Positions 16,450 through 23,833 of a DNA stretch of 64,000 nucleotides are shown piece after piece (positions within the stretch are counted from its first letter, which is position 1; each line of letters begins with the position of its first letter). The position numbers and the translations under genes were made by a program. Below the pieces are notes generated by a model that made no database searches, was not told where the DNA came from, and saw nothing but the letters and a program-made list of their open reading frames with translations. This DNA is from JAEUMD01 sp050250815 (GTDB lineage: Bacteria > Pseudomonadota > Alphaproteobacteria > Rhizobiales > Hyphomicrobiaceae), in assembly GCA_050250815.1 (NCBI GenBank), contig JBFWNY010000004.1, positions 1 through 64,000 of the forward strand, read 5' to 3'.

Positions 16450-16797
16450 TCAGTCCTTCTCGGCGCGGTCGCGCGGACGCGACCAGTGCAGCGTCCAGTC
16501 TTTTCCGGCATCATCGTCACGGAACAGGTTGGCGCGGATCGGCTGCGGGAATGTCGGATCGTCGATCAGCAGCGCGACATACTCGCCGGCCTTCTCGCCG
16601 GTGCGCTTCCACCCCGCGCCGATCTCGGCGGTGGTCTCGTTGCTCATGGCATCGAAGACGTGAACGCGATAATCGGGCGCGTTTTCGGCGTCTGACGGCT
16701 CGGCCGGAACGATGATGATGTCCTGAACGAGCAGCAGCGTAAGAAGATTGCCGATGAAGCCGGTCTCTTCGCGCGTAAATTCACCAATCTGAGGCAT
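16450..16797 (-). CDS. DUF736 family protein
   Basis: 115 residues from the ATG at 16797 (MPQIGEFTREETGFIG). The DUF736 signature is visible: N-terminal start, the YRVHVFD segment, and GAGWKRTGEKAGEYVALLIDDPTFPQPIRANLF. DUF736 proteins are small, conserved on rhizobial plasmids and ICEs, and have no established function. Sitting in the transfer/replication operon next to a TraF-like peptidase and a transglycosylase suggests a role in transfer or maintenance. The longer frame upstream (to 16887) lacks the family start and is rejected. Confidence 0.9.
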   Translation of the reverse strand: MPQIGEFTREETGFIGNLLTLLLVQDIIIVPAEPSDAENAPDYRVHVFDAMSNETTAEIGAGWKRTGEKAGEYVALLIDDPTFPQPIRANLFRDDDAGKDWTLHWSRPRDRAEKD

Positions 16798-16865
16798 GAT
16801 TGCTTCCTTTGCGGTGACGTTGGGAAAGCCATCGGCGGGCACCGCTCCCGCCGTTGGCGAGGCGT

Positions 16866-17411
16866 TCACCGGGTCGGGGCACGCCATTCAAAGCGGCCGG
16901 TTCCGTCTTCGTCGGTCCACAGCGGGACCGCGTGGCCGATGACCCGGTCGGTGGAGGTCAGGGCGAAGTAGCGACCGTCGAGGCTGTCGCGGACCTGCCA
17001 GTTCATGAGGAAGACTTCGCCGGTATGGATGCGGCGGCAGCCCCGCCAGGCGGGCAGTTCCCGGCCGATGCGGTCGCGCTCCAGTGCCGTGCCCATCTCG
17101 ATCCCGTCCACAGTGATCGTGCGGCCGGAGCGGCAAACGGTCTGCCCGGAAACGCCGAGAACGCGCTTCAGCAGCGGTACGCCGTTGGGCAGATAGCCGC
17201 GCTCGGCCATGAAGGCGGCGAGCGGTTCGGGTGCGTCGACCGCGACAAGATCAGTCACGTCGAACGGCCCGTCGAAGTCGATCGTGTAGAGGCCGATGGG
17301 CGCGCTGGCCGAGGCGTTCCACATGATCTTGATCGGCATTGGCGTGAGCGCCGGATAGCCGATGCCCATCGTGGCGAGCGCCATGACGAGGATGAGGCCG
17401 GCGCGCGTCAT
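16866..17411 (-). CDS. traF: TraF-like S26 signal peptidase
   Basis: 181 residues. An N-terminal hydrophobic helix precedes the S26 core: the presumed catalytic Ser in NASASAPIGLYTI, and a Lys general base in PLLKRVLGVSGQTVC, followed by a GEVFLMNWQVRDSLDGRYFAL block. TraF peptidases mature and cyclise TrbC-type pilins in the periplasm, fitting the trbC gene of this element. The start overlaps the DUF2840 stop (ATGA). Confidence 0.92.
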   Translation of the reverse strand: MTRAGLILVMALATMGIGYPALTPMPIKIMWNASASAPIGLYTIDFDGPFDVTDLVAVDAPEPLAAFMAERGYLPNGVPLLKRVLGVSGQTVCRSGRTITVDGIEMGTALERDRIGRELPAWRGCRRIHTGEVFLMNWQVRDSLDGRYFALTSTDRVIGHAVPLWTDEDGTGRFEWRAPTR

Positions 17412-17929
17412 GGCTGGACCTTCCTGCGTAGGAGGAAGGCGCGATGCTGTTCGAGAGTATAGGCGCGTGGGCGTTGAGCGGCGGCCATCCGGTTGTGGAC
17501 GTGCCGCCAGTGTTCCGGCGAAACGGCGTCCGCTTCGATGCCGATCGCCTCGATCGCATCGACGTGGTGCAGCACGTCCTCGACCTTCGGCCAGCCCTCG
17601 ATCTTCAGCAGGATTTCGCCGCCCGGCCGCACGAAGGGCAGCGTCTGATAAGCCTCGCCCGGTTCGACCGCGCGCACGATGTCGATGCGCGAGATGATCG
17701 TGCCGAAGTCGTTCGCCGCCCATCGGACGAAGGCGAAGACGGTGTTCGGCCGGAAAGAGAGAATGCGCTGGCGACGGTCGATGATCTGTTCGTTCGCCGG
17801 CTGGCCGAACCTGATCCAGTATTCGATCTTCTTCTCGATCCACGTCAGTTCGACGCGGACCATGCGATCATGGGAGAGCGCGGACGGCATCGGGCCGCCG
17901 CGCACGCGGGGGGCCGCGGCGCCGGTCAT
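17408..17929 (-). CDS. DUF2840 family protein
   Basis: 173 residues, with the DUF2840 pattern (VRVELTWIEKKIEYWIRFGQPANEQIIDRRQRILSF; FAFVRWAANDFGTIISRIDIVRA; LLKIEGWPKVEDVLHHVDAIEAIG). The family lies between parA/parB-like and traF genes on alphaproteobacterial ICEs and has no known activity. It shares ATGA overlaps with the ParG-like gene upstream and the peptidase downstream, so it belongs to a coupled partition-transfer operon. Starts at 17929, 17887 (MPSAL) and 17860 (MVRVE) are all possible. Confidence 0.9.
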   Translation of the reverse strand: MTGAAAPRVRGGPMPSALSHDRMVRVELTWIEKKIEYWIRFGQPANEQIIDRRQRILSFRPNTVFAFVRWAANDFGTIISRIDIVRAVEPGEAYQTLPFVRPGGEILLKIEGWPKVEDVLHHVDAIEAIGIEADAVSPEHWRHVHNRMAAAQRPRAYTLEQHRAFLLRRKVQP

Positions 17930-18177
17930 GTGGGGTCTCCTGGGGTCGGGGGAAATTCGCGCGAGAGCAGCTCGCGTAGCATCTCGGCGACGGTGACGCC
18001 GCGCCCGAAGGCCGCGATCTTGATCCGGCCGCGCAGCTCGGGCGTCACGTCAATGGTGAGACGCGCCGTGTAGGCGGTGGCTTCGGATGCGCGCGGCGGG
18101 CTCTCGGCCGTCCTGATCCATTGCTCGGGATCGGCGGGGCGCCTGGCGAAGCCACGCTTTTCGACGCGGGCCGTCAT
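17926..18177 (-). CDS. ParG-like ribbon-helix-helix partition protein
   Basis: 83 residues: a flexible basic N-terminus, then a ribbon-helix-helix (YTARLTIDVTPELRGRIKIAAFGRGVTVAEMLRELLSREF). Small RHH proteins encoded after parA act as centromere-binding proteins in ParF/ParG systems. Here an adenine methyltransferase gene separates it from parA, but overlaps join all of them. It probably binds a partition site near this operon; none was identified. Confidence 0.75.
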   Translation of the reverse strand: MTARVEKRGFARRPADPEQWIRTAESPPRASEATAYTARLTIDVTPELRGRIKIAAFGRGVTVAEMLRELLSREFPPTPGDPT

Positions 18178-18917
18178 GACGCGCCTGCGTCATCGAAGGG
18201 CAAAAGCGAGGCGAGCCGTGAACGGGCGCGCGCGGCCATGTCGGGATCGATCTCGCAGCCGATATAGCGGCGGCCGGACAGCCGGCAGGCTTCGCCGGCC
18301 GCGCCGGACCCTGCGAACCAGTCGCCGAGCAACCCGCCTTCCGGGCAGCTCGTGCGGATCAGGATTTCGAGCAGCACGGACGGCTTTTCGGTCGGGTGGA
18401 TCGCGCGGCCGTGGCAATTGCGCAGGTAGATGACCGAACGCATGATGCGCGGCCCGCCGTCCTGGCTGACGTAATGGCCGGCGTCGATCTGGCCGGTATG
18501 GGGAGGACGCTGCTTGCGGCGGACTGTGCGCGCCGTCGCATCGGGCGTGGTCTGGACCTCGTTGTAGATGTCGCGCCAGGCCGTCTCGGCGGGGTAGAAC
18601 TGCACGGCCAGCTCATGCACGCGCTTGAAGCGGTCGGCATGAAAGCTGGAGCCGTTCTGCTTCTCCCAGATGATCTCCTGTGCGATCCGCAATCCGGCAT
18701 CCGCGAAACGGTCGGCGGTCGCCATGAAGCTGCGCAGCGAACCGAAGACCCAGATCGAGCCGGTGGGCTTGAGGGCGGCGCGCGCCAGCGCCAACCAGCC
18801 CTCGACGCGCCGATCCCAGGCGAGCGAGGTGTCGCCATAGGGCGGATCGGCGAGGATCATGTCGAACGGGCCGCGCGGCGGCATGAGTTCGCGGCAGTCG
18901 CCGGCAAGGACGATCAT
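18174..18917 (-). CDS. DNA adenine methyltransferase (DPPY type)
   Basis: 247 residues. The catalytic motif DPPYGDTSLAWD lies near residue 24 and the SAM-binding motif (GGLLGDWFAGSGAAGEACR) is in the C-terminal half, the order of beta-class N6-adenine or N4-cytosine methyltransferases. A block near RAIHPTEKPSVLLEILI is also conserved in this class. No restriction endonuclease is adjacent, so it is probably an orphan enzyme, perhaps protecting the element from host restriction or marking replication/partition DNA. It sits inside the partition operon with ATGA overlaps on both sides. Confidence 0.9.
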   Translation of the reverse strand: MIVLAGDCRELMPPRGPFDMILADPPYGDTSLAWDRRVEGWLALARAALKPTGSIWVFGSLRSFMATADRFADAGLRIAQEIIWEKQNGSSFHADRFKRVHELAVQFYPAETAWRDIYNEVQTTPDATARTVRRKQRPPHTGQIDAGHYVSQDGGPRIMRSVIYLRNCHGRAIHPTEKPSVLLEILIRTSCPEGGLLGDWFAGSGAAGEACRLSGRRYIGCEIDPDMAARARSRLASLLPFDDAGAS

Positions 18918-19567
18918 GATCCGTCCCTCCCGATGCGCAGCCGCCCGATCTCGGATGCGAGCGCGGCGATTTCGCGAGCGGCGGGCGAGCCACTGTCGAT
19001 TTCCGAGGCCAGCCGCCCGGACTGCGCGGCGTCGGCGAAGACGATGCGCTGGCCGATGGTCGCGGCGAGCACCGGAGGATCGTGATCGGCCAGCGTCTCG
19101 GCCGTCTCGCGAGCGATGACGGTGCGCGCGGCGCAGCGATTGAGAACGAAGCGGGCGACGAGCTGCGGCCGGTAGATGCGCGCTTCCGACAGGAGCGAAA
19201 GCATCTCGGCCGAGGCCCAGCCGTCGAGCGGCGATGGCTGCACCGGGATCAGCACGAGGTCGGCGGCGAGCAATGCCGACCGCATGAGGCCCGCGACGCG
19301 CGGCGGGCCGTCGATGACGATGTGATCGGCATCGCGCGCCAGCTCGGGCGCTTCGCGGTGGAGCGTATCGCGCGCCAGGCCGACGACGCCGAACGCGCGC
19401 GGCAGGCCCTCACGGTTGCGCTGCTCGGACCAGTCGAGCGCCGAGCCCTGCGGGTCCGCATCGATCAGCGTGACACGCCTGCCGCGCCCGGCGAGTTCAC
19501 CGGCGAGATGGAGCGCGAGCGTCGTCTTCCCGACCCCGCCTTTCTGATTGAGGAGCGCGACGATCAT
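18914..19567 (-). CDS. parA: ParA-family partition ATPase
   Basis: 217 residues, the size of short ParA (type Ib/ParF) proteins. The deviant Walker A is complete (NQKGGVGKTTLALHLAGEL, residues 7-25), followed by the A' motif (VTLIDADPQGSALDW) and the B-like HIVIDGPPRV block. It would position replicating or excised element copies using ATP-dependent assembly on the nucleoid, working with the RHH protein two genes downstream. The ATG overlaps the repA stop. Confidence 0.95.
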   Translation of the reverse strand: MIVALLNQKGGVGKTTLALHLAGELAGRGRRVTLIDADPQGSALDWSEQRNREGLPRAFGVVGLARDTLHREAPELARDADHIVIDGPPRVAGLMRSALLAADLVLIPVQPSPLDGWASAEMLSLLSEARIYRPQLVARFVLNRCAARTVIARETAETLADHDPPVLAATIGQRIVFADAAQSGRLASEIDSGSPAAREIAALASEIGRLRIGRDGS

Positions 19568-20739
19568 CGGCGTTCCCCCGGTGCATCAAGGGGAAGCCGG
19601 GGCGCTTCGGGATCGCCGACCTGGGCCGAGAGGACGTTGCCGGAAGCCCTTCGGGGACCGGACGGTGCGATCGGGACGCTCTTTTTCGCCGCTACGCTGA
19701 GGCTTCTGGCGGCGTCGCGGATGAGGTTCTCCACATCGCGCGCGCGCGCTTCAAGGTTAGATTCTTGGTTAGACTCTAAGTTAAGGGCGCGAATCCGCCT
19801 CCGATTTCCAGACGTTAAGGCCGGTTTGGGTTCCTGATAGCACGAGCCTCGGGTTCCCGATGGCACGATAGTCCGGGTTCCCGATAGCACGAGGCCGTCC
19901 ACAGGTTTTCCACAGGCCGGGAGCGGCTCGAAAGCGAGCAGCGTGCGCCCGCCGATCTCCACCTCCAGCGACAGGACGTAGCCGGGCAGCGGCTGGCGCC
20001 GCACGATGTCGCGCAGCTCGAACGCGAAGCGTTTGAACGGCGACAGACTGCCGGATTTGACGTGGAGGTGGCGCAGATCGAAACGCCACCCGTCGCGCTG
20101 GCGGCCGCCGTGCTTACGCACGATGCGGTAGAGCCAGCGATCGAGGCCGCCGGTGAGATGGAAATAGGCCGGGTCGATGGTGAGGATAAGCGCTTCATCG
20201 AGGACGGCTTTGTAGAACCAGTCGGGGACGATCAGTTCGATGCCGTCCGGCCGCCCATGGCGGTCGGTGCGCTCCTGCCATTCGTTGATCCACGAAAAGC
20301 GGTGGCGGCGACCTTCGGCGGGCTGGCGGATCGATGTCGAGATAGTGGTCGATTGCAGCCGGTCCAGCGCCGCCTTGAGGCGCTGGTAGTCGCGCAGCGA
20401 TGTGCCGCGTCCGACATAGGTGAGGATTTCATAGGGCGTCGCGGCCATCAGTCGGGACGTGCGAAGCCCGTTATCGCGAGCTTCGACGATCTGGCTGGCG
20501 GCCCAGATCAGGATGTCGGCGTCCCAGATCGTGGCCATGCCATGATCGGGAACGGCCTCGACGCGGATCGTGATGTCGCCCGCCGAAAAGTCGATCGGGG
20601 CGACGCGATGGGATTTGGAGAGGGAGAAGAAAGGATAGGCCATGAGATCCTGCGCATCTCGTGGCGCGAAGTCGCCGGGGAGCGCGCGAAACAGATCGAG
20701 CTGCCCACGCTCCGAAGGGTCACGACGCCGCACCACCAT
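19564..20739 (-). CDS. repA: replication initiator protein RepA
   Basis: 391 residues, in the plasmid replication initiator A family (DLMAYPFFSLSKSHRVAPIDF; IWDADILIWAASQIVEARD; DRWLYRIVRKHGGR; FKRFAFELRDIVRR). It would bind an origin and recruit host replication proteins, allowing the excised ICE to replicate. The C-terminal third (about residues 285-391) is low-complexity, and its DNA contains iteron-like repeats, a DnaA-box-like site and an A+T-richer patch, so the origin may lie inside the gene. It opens the coupled repA-parA-methyltransferase-RHH-DUF2840-traF operon. Confidence 0.93.
   Translation of the reverse strand: MVVRRRDPSERGQLDLFRALPGDFAPRDAQDLMAYPFFSLSKSHRVAPIDFSAGDITIRVEAVPDHGMATIWDADILIWAASQIVEARDNGLRTSRLMAATPYEILTYVGRGTSLRDYQRLKAALDRLQSTTISTSIRQPAEGRRHRFSWINEWQERTDRHGRPDGIELIVPDWFYKAVLDEALILTIDPAYFHLTGGLDRWLYRIVRKHGGRQRDGWRFDLRHLHVKSGSLSPFKRFAFELRDIVRRQPLPGYVLSLEVEIGGRTLLAFEPLPACGKPVDGLVLSGTRTIVPSGTRGSCYQEPKPALTSGNRRRIRALNLESNQESNLEARARDVENLIRDAARSLSVAAKKSVPIAPSGPRRASGNVLSAQVGDPEAPRLPLDAPGERR
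19755..19914. other. candidate oriV inside repA: iterons, DnaA box, AT patch
   Basis: Three near-identical direct repeats of the form GGGTTCCYGATRGCACGA lie at 19828-19846, 19851-19869 and 19875-19893, spaced 23 and 24 bp, about two helical turns as for plasmid iterons. A DnaA-box-like TTTTCCACA (one change from TTATCCACA) is at 19906-19914. On the other side lies an A+T-richer stretch with a tandem GGTTAGAYTCT repeat (19755-19765, 19767-19777), a possible unwinding site. Iterons, DnaA box and AT-rich element together match iteron-origin layout. Confidence 0.6.
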
Positions 20740-20757
20740 GAAAGGGACCGGCCACGA

Positions 20758-21039
20758 TCAGCGTGCGTATCGGCCGGCGCTCTGGCCGGTCGGCAGCGTC
20801 TGGCGCTTTGCGGGAAGCACGGAGCCGCGCGGATCGGAGGTCGAGGTGACGGCGCCGCGTTCGGCCCAGGTTTCGAGATCGTCGACGGCATAGACGACGC
20901 GCCCGCCGAGCTTGCGGTAGGCCGGGCCGGTGCCGTAGGTCCGGTGTTTTTCGAGGGTGCGGGCGGACAGGCTGAGAAATTCAGCGGCTTCCTTGGTCCG
21001 CAGGTAGCGTGGCGGGAGCGCGGCGGTATCGGGTCGCAT
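20758..21039 (-). CDS. helix-turn-helix regulator (AlpA/MerR-like excisionase fold)
   Basis: 93 residues. The core YLRTKEAAEFLSLSARTLEKHRTYGTGPAYRKLGGRVVYAVDDLETWAE is the winged helix-turn-helix of the HTH_17/AlpA group, which includes excisionases and small regulators. It lies 18 bases upstream of repA and probably controls repA expression or excision. The tail is basic and low complexity. Confidence 0.88.
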   Translation of the reverse strand: MRPDTAALPPRYLRTKEAAEFLSLSARTLEKHRTYGTGPAYRKLGGRVVYAVDDLETWAERGAVTSTSDPRGSVLPAKRQTLPTGQSAGRYAR

Positions 21040-21182
21040 GGGGCGGGCCTCCGTGGGGTTGCTGGGGGCCGCTGGCGATCAGCGGCTGACAGCGACCACG
21101 GTGGCGGAGAACCGTCGGCGGGATGGATGGGGGACTTGAGGTGGCTAAAATCTCCACCCCGGACGCCATGGAAGCGCGGCGA

Positions 21183-21779
21183 CTAGGAGCGGCGGCGATG
21201 GCGAAGAAGTTGCAGATAGCCGCCGTCAATGAGGGCAAGGCCGCCTTCGACGAAGGCGATGACGGCATCGCGCAGCGGCGATGTCTTCCAGGGCTCGGTA
21301 TCGACGCGCGCCGCGCCATAGATTGCGATGGCGATCTCGCGATAGGTCGCGCCGTTCATATGACCGTCGGCGGCGCGGAGTTTGAGCCGGAAACGCCGCC
21401 GTTGCTCGGTGGTCATGCGCGTATCGCGCGGCGGTGGGCGGCCGAGCCAGATGCGCGCCATTCGAGACAGGGCGTCGATGCGATCGAAGACGTCGCCGTC
21501 GAACGGAACCAGCGCCGCGAGCTGGTCATCTGGAACCGTGCCGGAAAAGAAAAGAACCCGGATGTCGTGCTCGGAGATGGACGCATAGGCGCCTTCGGGA
21601 GCGTCACGCCCTACGGCAAACAGGTCGGAAGATGGCGCAGAGGCAGGAGGCAGAAACTCCGGTCGGCGCGTCAGCAGAAGAATGGCGCTATCGCATGAGG
21701 GCGACCACACGACGTCCTGGTCAAGCGCGGACAGGCCCGGCCTGGCGGCGAAATCGCAGCCCCCAGAGTCGTTCTGCAT
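21183..21779 (-). CDS. DUF2285 domain protein
   Basis: 198 residues. The C-terminal half has the DUF2285 pattern (DALSRMARIWLGRPPPRDTRMTTEQRRRFRLKLRAADGHMNGATYREIAIAIYG), with a putative helix-turn-helix near the end (VEGGLALIDGGYLQLLRHRRR). Such proteins are common regulators or DNA-binding proteins on trb-type ICEs. The gene overlaps the preceding small gene (stop 21721) by 59 bases in a different frame; in some relatives the two domains are, to my recollection, one polypeptide, so this may be a split version. The exact start is uncertain. Confidence 0.82.
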   Translation of the reverse strand: MQNDSGGCDFAARPGLSALDQDVVWSPSCDSAILLLTRRPEFLPPASAPSSDLFAVGRDAPEGAYASISEHDIRVLFFSGTVPDDQLAALVPFDGDVFDRIDALSRMARIWLGRPPPRDTRMTTEQRRRFRLKLRAADGHMNGATYREIAIAIYGAARVDTEPWKTSPLRDAVIAFVEGGLALIDGGYLQLLRHRRRS

Positions 21780-21945
21780 CTTTCGGAAGCGGTGCGGCCT
21801 CAGTGGCAGCGTTCACGAGACGGCTGTAGAGTTGCTGATAAGGAACGAATCGGCGAAGACATTCCCAGGCGAGATCTTCGACCTGCAAGCTATCGAAATA
21901 GTCGTAACGGCTGTCGTCCCGCCAGTCGCTTGTATCTGGCCTCAT
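21721..21945 (-). CDS. DUF6499-type small protein
   Basis: From the ATG at 21945 (MRPDTSDWRDDSRYDYFDSLQVEDLAWE) the protein is 74 residues. The DWR...YDYFDSL...DLAWECLRRF pattern is the N-terminal module often paired with DUF2285, usually annotated as a transcriptional-regulator domain. It ends with WGLRFRRQAGPVRA, the point where fused relatives continue into DUF2285. It is coupled to the downstream gene by a 59-base overlap. Confidence 0.8.
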   Translation of the reverse strand: MRPDTSDWRDDSRYDYFDSLQVEDLAWECLRRFVPYQQLYSRLVNAATEAAPLPKDAERLWGLRFRRQAGPVRA

Positions 21946-22072
21946 AGCGTCAACTCCTCGCAAATTACGCGCACAAGTCGAACGCCCAGTTTTCTTATTT
22001 CCTCATAGTTGGTGGAAGGCCGGGAGAGGACATTGCCTGATGCCGAAAGGGCATCGCACGGACATCGGCAGA

Positions 22073-22333
22073 TCAGTGGTGGGACTGGCGCAGAAGGTGC
22101 CGATAGCCGGTGTGCGTCATCCAGCGGGCGCGAGCGAGATGGCTGTCATGGATGCGTCGACAGCGTTCGGGGTCGTGTGCCGGATCGAGACCGAACAGAA
22201 TCTGCACCGCCTCTGTCCAATCGGCGCCATCGGCATCCGCGTCCAGCAAGCGCGCGTAGAGCTTGACGTGCGCCTTGTCGTAGGCGGTGAGTTCCTGCCC
22301 TGCGGGTGCGGTATCGTCGAATGTCTCGATCAT
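22073..22333 (-). CDS. small conserved ICE protein of unknown function
   Basis: From the ATG at 22333 the protein is 86 residues (MIETFDDTAPAGQELTAYDKAHVKLYARLLDADADGADW). It is acidic, then ends in a basic, His-rich helix (RCRRIHDSHLARARWMTHTGYRHLLRQSHH). I recognise this as a recurring small gene beside DUF6499/DUF2285 genes in alphaproteobacterial ICEs but know no function for it. An upstream ATG at 22366 would add eleven residues without family resemblance. Confidence 0.72.
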   Translation of the reverse strand: MIETFDDTAPAGQELTAYDKAHVKLYARLLDADADGADWTEAVQILFGLDPAHDPERCRRIHDSHLARARWMTHTGYRHLLRQSHH

Positions 22334-22426
22334 GGAGCAGGCTCGATTACTATGCGGCTGCTGCATCTAAACCAAGTTTGGTCCAAAATGGAGCGAAGGC
22401 AAGCGTCGGCGGCTTCTGCCCGCCGA

Positions 22427-22693
22427 TCAGCGCGCGGCGTCGGATGAATTGGGCTTATTTCCGCGATCATCGACCAGCAACACTCCTTGCCCTTTGTCGG
22501 TGGACAGGAAGACGATGCCGGCAGCTTCCAAAGCTCTGCGCACCTCATCGCGCGTTGTCTCGTACACATCGAGTCCGTTTGCGGATTCGAGGCGTTTGAG
22601 CGCGGTCAGCGCTATGCGGGCCCTGTCAGCGAGCGTCTCCTGTGTCCAACCCAGCAACGCGCGTGCGGCCCGTGATTGTCGGGCGGTGATCAT
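22427..22693 (-). CDS. XRE-type helix-turn-helix regulator
   Basis: 88 residues with an N-terminal Cro/C1-like domain (SRAARALLGWTQETLADRARIALTALKRLESANG), then a C-terminal part ending in VFLSTDKGQGVLLVDD, a layout common in small phage/ICE repressors. The start at 22693 is preceded by a near-perfect Shine-Dalgarno (GGAGGTGAT). The start codon lies inside an 18-bp inverted repeat that is a likely self-operator. Confidence 0.88.
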   Translation of the reverse strand: MITARQSRAARALLGWTQETLADRARIALTALKRLESANGLDVYETTRDEVRRALEAAGIVFLSTDKGQGVLLVDDRGNKPNSSDAAR

Positions 22694-22703
22694 ACATGAT
22701 CAC
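22686..22703. promoter_or_regulatory. autoregulatory operator over the XRE start codon
   Basis: GTGATCAT-AC-ATGATCAC is a perfect inverted repeat with a 2-bp centre. It covers the ribosome binding site and the start codon of the XRE-type gene, so protein bound here would block its own expression. Confidence 0.5.
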
Positions 22704-22919
22704 CTCCCATTCAGACCTACGCGCACTCCAGAACTACGACCATTTTAGTCGCTCTTTCTTCCTTTTGCCAGCCCGAAGGTGCTGCGAGGATCCCGCGATG
22801 ACGTGTTTCCGATGCAGCGATTCGCAGGGCCGGATGGCATCGGGAAGCCTGAGAGGCCGCTCCAGCCCCGCCGCGCGCCGGCGACCGCATTGGGCGGGCG
22901 GCGTCTGAAATAGATGGAG

Positions 22920-22938
22920 GGGCGGATGATCCGCCCCG
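22920..22938 (-). terminator. hairpin terminator after the 54-aa gene
   Basis: GGGGCGGA-TGA-TCCGCCCC forms an 8-bp stem with a 3-base loop directly downstream of the stop of the gene ending at 22941. There is no long T-run on the coding strand, so it is a weak intrinsic terminator or a stabilising hairpin. Confidence 0.5.
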
Positions 22939-22940
22939 TT

Positions 22941-23105
22941 TCATGCGAAGGGATCGATCTCGGAGACGATGGTGTCGTCGTCGCCGTCATATTCGGTGGC
23001 GGGCATCACGCTCATGGTGCCGTCGCCGGCGCGGAAGATGATGATGACGACCATCAGGGTGGAGGCGAGACTGGCGGCGTAGGCGTTGGCGGTTGCGAGG
23101 GTCAT
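22941..23105 (-). CDS. 54-aa hypothetical protein with hydrophobic N-terminus
   Basis: From the ATG at 23105: MTLATANAYAASLASTLMV, then VIIIFRAGDGTMSVMPATEY and an acidic end (DGDDDTIVSEIDPFA). Too short for a domain call. The reading frame is supported by a hairpin terminator right after its stop and by a leader hairpin 20 bases upstream of its start that is matched in position and sequence by one before ssb. I do not recognise a function. The longer frame extending to 23426 is leader sequence. Confidence 0.6.
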   Translation of the reverse strand: MTLATANAYAASLASTLMVVIIIFRAGDGTMSVMPATEYDGDDDTIVSEIDPFA

Positions 23106-23124
23106 TGTCCGGCTCCCGATTTTG

Positions 23125-23142
23125 GCGGGGACCATTCCCCGC
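23125..23142 (-). promoter_or_regulatory. 5' leader hairpin (family 2), copy 1
   Basis: A 7-bp stem (GCGGGGA / TCCCCGC) closes a 4-base loop, with CCATTCC on the plus strand. The hairpin begins exactly 20 bases from the ATG at 23105. The ssb leader has a hairpin at the same distance with the same CCATTCC element. Probably a post-transcriptional control or mRNA-stability element. Confidence 0.45.
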
Positions 23143-23487
23143 TCGACGGGCACCCGAAGTGTTTTGGGCTCGGCCGGGGTCATCGCGCAGGCGAAGACGA
23201 AGCGACCGCACGCTTTGCGTAGCGGACCCCATGAGGGTTGACCCTGGAAGGCCGGGACCGGAACCAAGGTTAAGCCACAAGAGCGGGGTGGTTTCCGTCT
23301 GCCGAAGCCGGTTGTCCCTGCATTGCCATTGCCGATGCTGCCCGGGCTCGCTGCCTGATGGTCGCGATCGTCCTCCGCCGTCCGTGAGCCGCGCGATGCC
23401 CGCCGCCGAATATATGCCTGGCGCACGCCAGCCCTTCCGATTCGATCGCATGAGACGGTGCGCAGCGGCCAAGGCCGTCGTGCGACG

Positions 23488-23534
23488 GCGCCGGCGATCC
23501 ATCATTCCCATGTCCATCCCGGCGGCTTTCGCCG
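23488..23534 (-). repeat. inverted repeat flanking ssb, left arm
   Basis: This 47-base segment, read on the minus strand, matches plus-strand 24443-24489 with two differences (shared core GCCGGGATGGACATGGGAAT). The two arms flank the broken ssb, roughly 0.9 kb apart. Confidence 0.75.
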
Positions 23535-23554
23535 CCGGGGCTCCTGCCGTCCGG

Positions 23555-23792
23555 TCAGAACGGGATGTCGTCATCCGTGTCGTCCTGGTTGTTGCCGTTT
23601 TCGGTCTGCTTCGCCCGGCTCAGGAAATCGACGGTCTCGGCGATGATCTCGCAGCCGTAGCGGTCGTTGCCCTGCTGGTCGGTCCATTTGGTGTAGTGGA
23701 TGCGGCCGCGAACCAGAACCTTCATGCCCTTTTCGCAATGCTCCTCGATGGTCCTGGCCGATGTTGCCAGCGAGGATGACGATGTTCTGCAT
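23555..23792 (-). pseudogene. ssb: single-stranded DNA-binding protein, internally deleted
   Basis: The start at 23792 encodes MQNIVILAGNIGQ, the normal opening of ICE-type SSB proteins. After that codon the frame shifts: the other frame continues TIEEHCEKGMKVLVRGRIHY, then TKWTDQQGNDRYGCEII and the standard acidic SSB tail DDDIPF. The OB-fold segment between (about 50-60 residues, normally with the WHRI strand) is missing. Total length is 79 codons instead of about 150. One deletion with a frame change explains it. A start at the internal Met (MKVLVRG) would yield only the C-terminal part of the fold. Confidence 0.85.
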
Positions 23793-23811
23793 TGTAGGTC
23801 TCCGTTGCTTC

Positions 23812-23833
23812 TCGGAGGAACCATTCCCTCCGA
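23812..23833 (-). promoter_or_regulatory. 5' leader hairpin (family 2), copy 2, before ssb
   Basis: TCGGAGG / CCTCCGA form a 7-bp stem around an 8-base loop containing CCATTC. It starts 20 bases from the ssb ATG, the same distance as copy 1 upstream of the 54-aa gene. Confidence 0.45.

Larger units (their letters stand above)
23106..23554. other. leader and spacer between the 54-aa gene and broken ssb
   Basis: No convincing gene in this 449-base stretch. It contains the leader hairpin of the 54-aa gene (23125-23142) and one arm of a 47-bp inverted repeat (23488-23534). A minus-strand frame here reads AKAAGMDMGMMDRRR, the same peptide encoded by the other arm, but no ribosome binding site or domain supports it. 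Confidence 0.5.
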
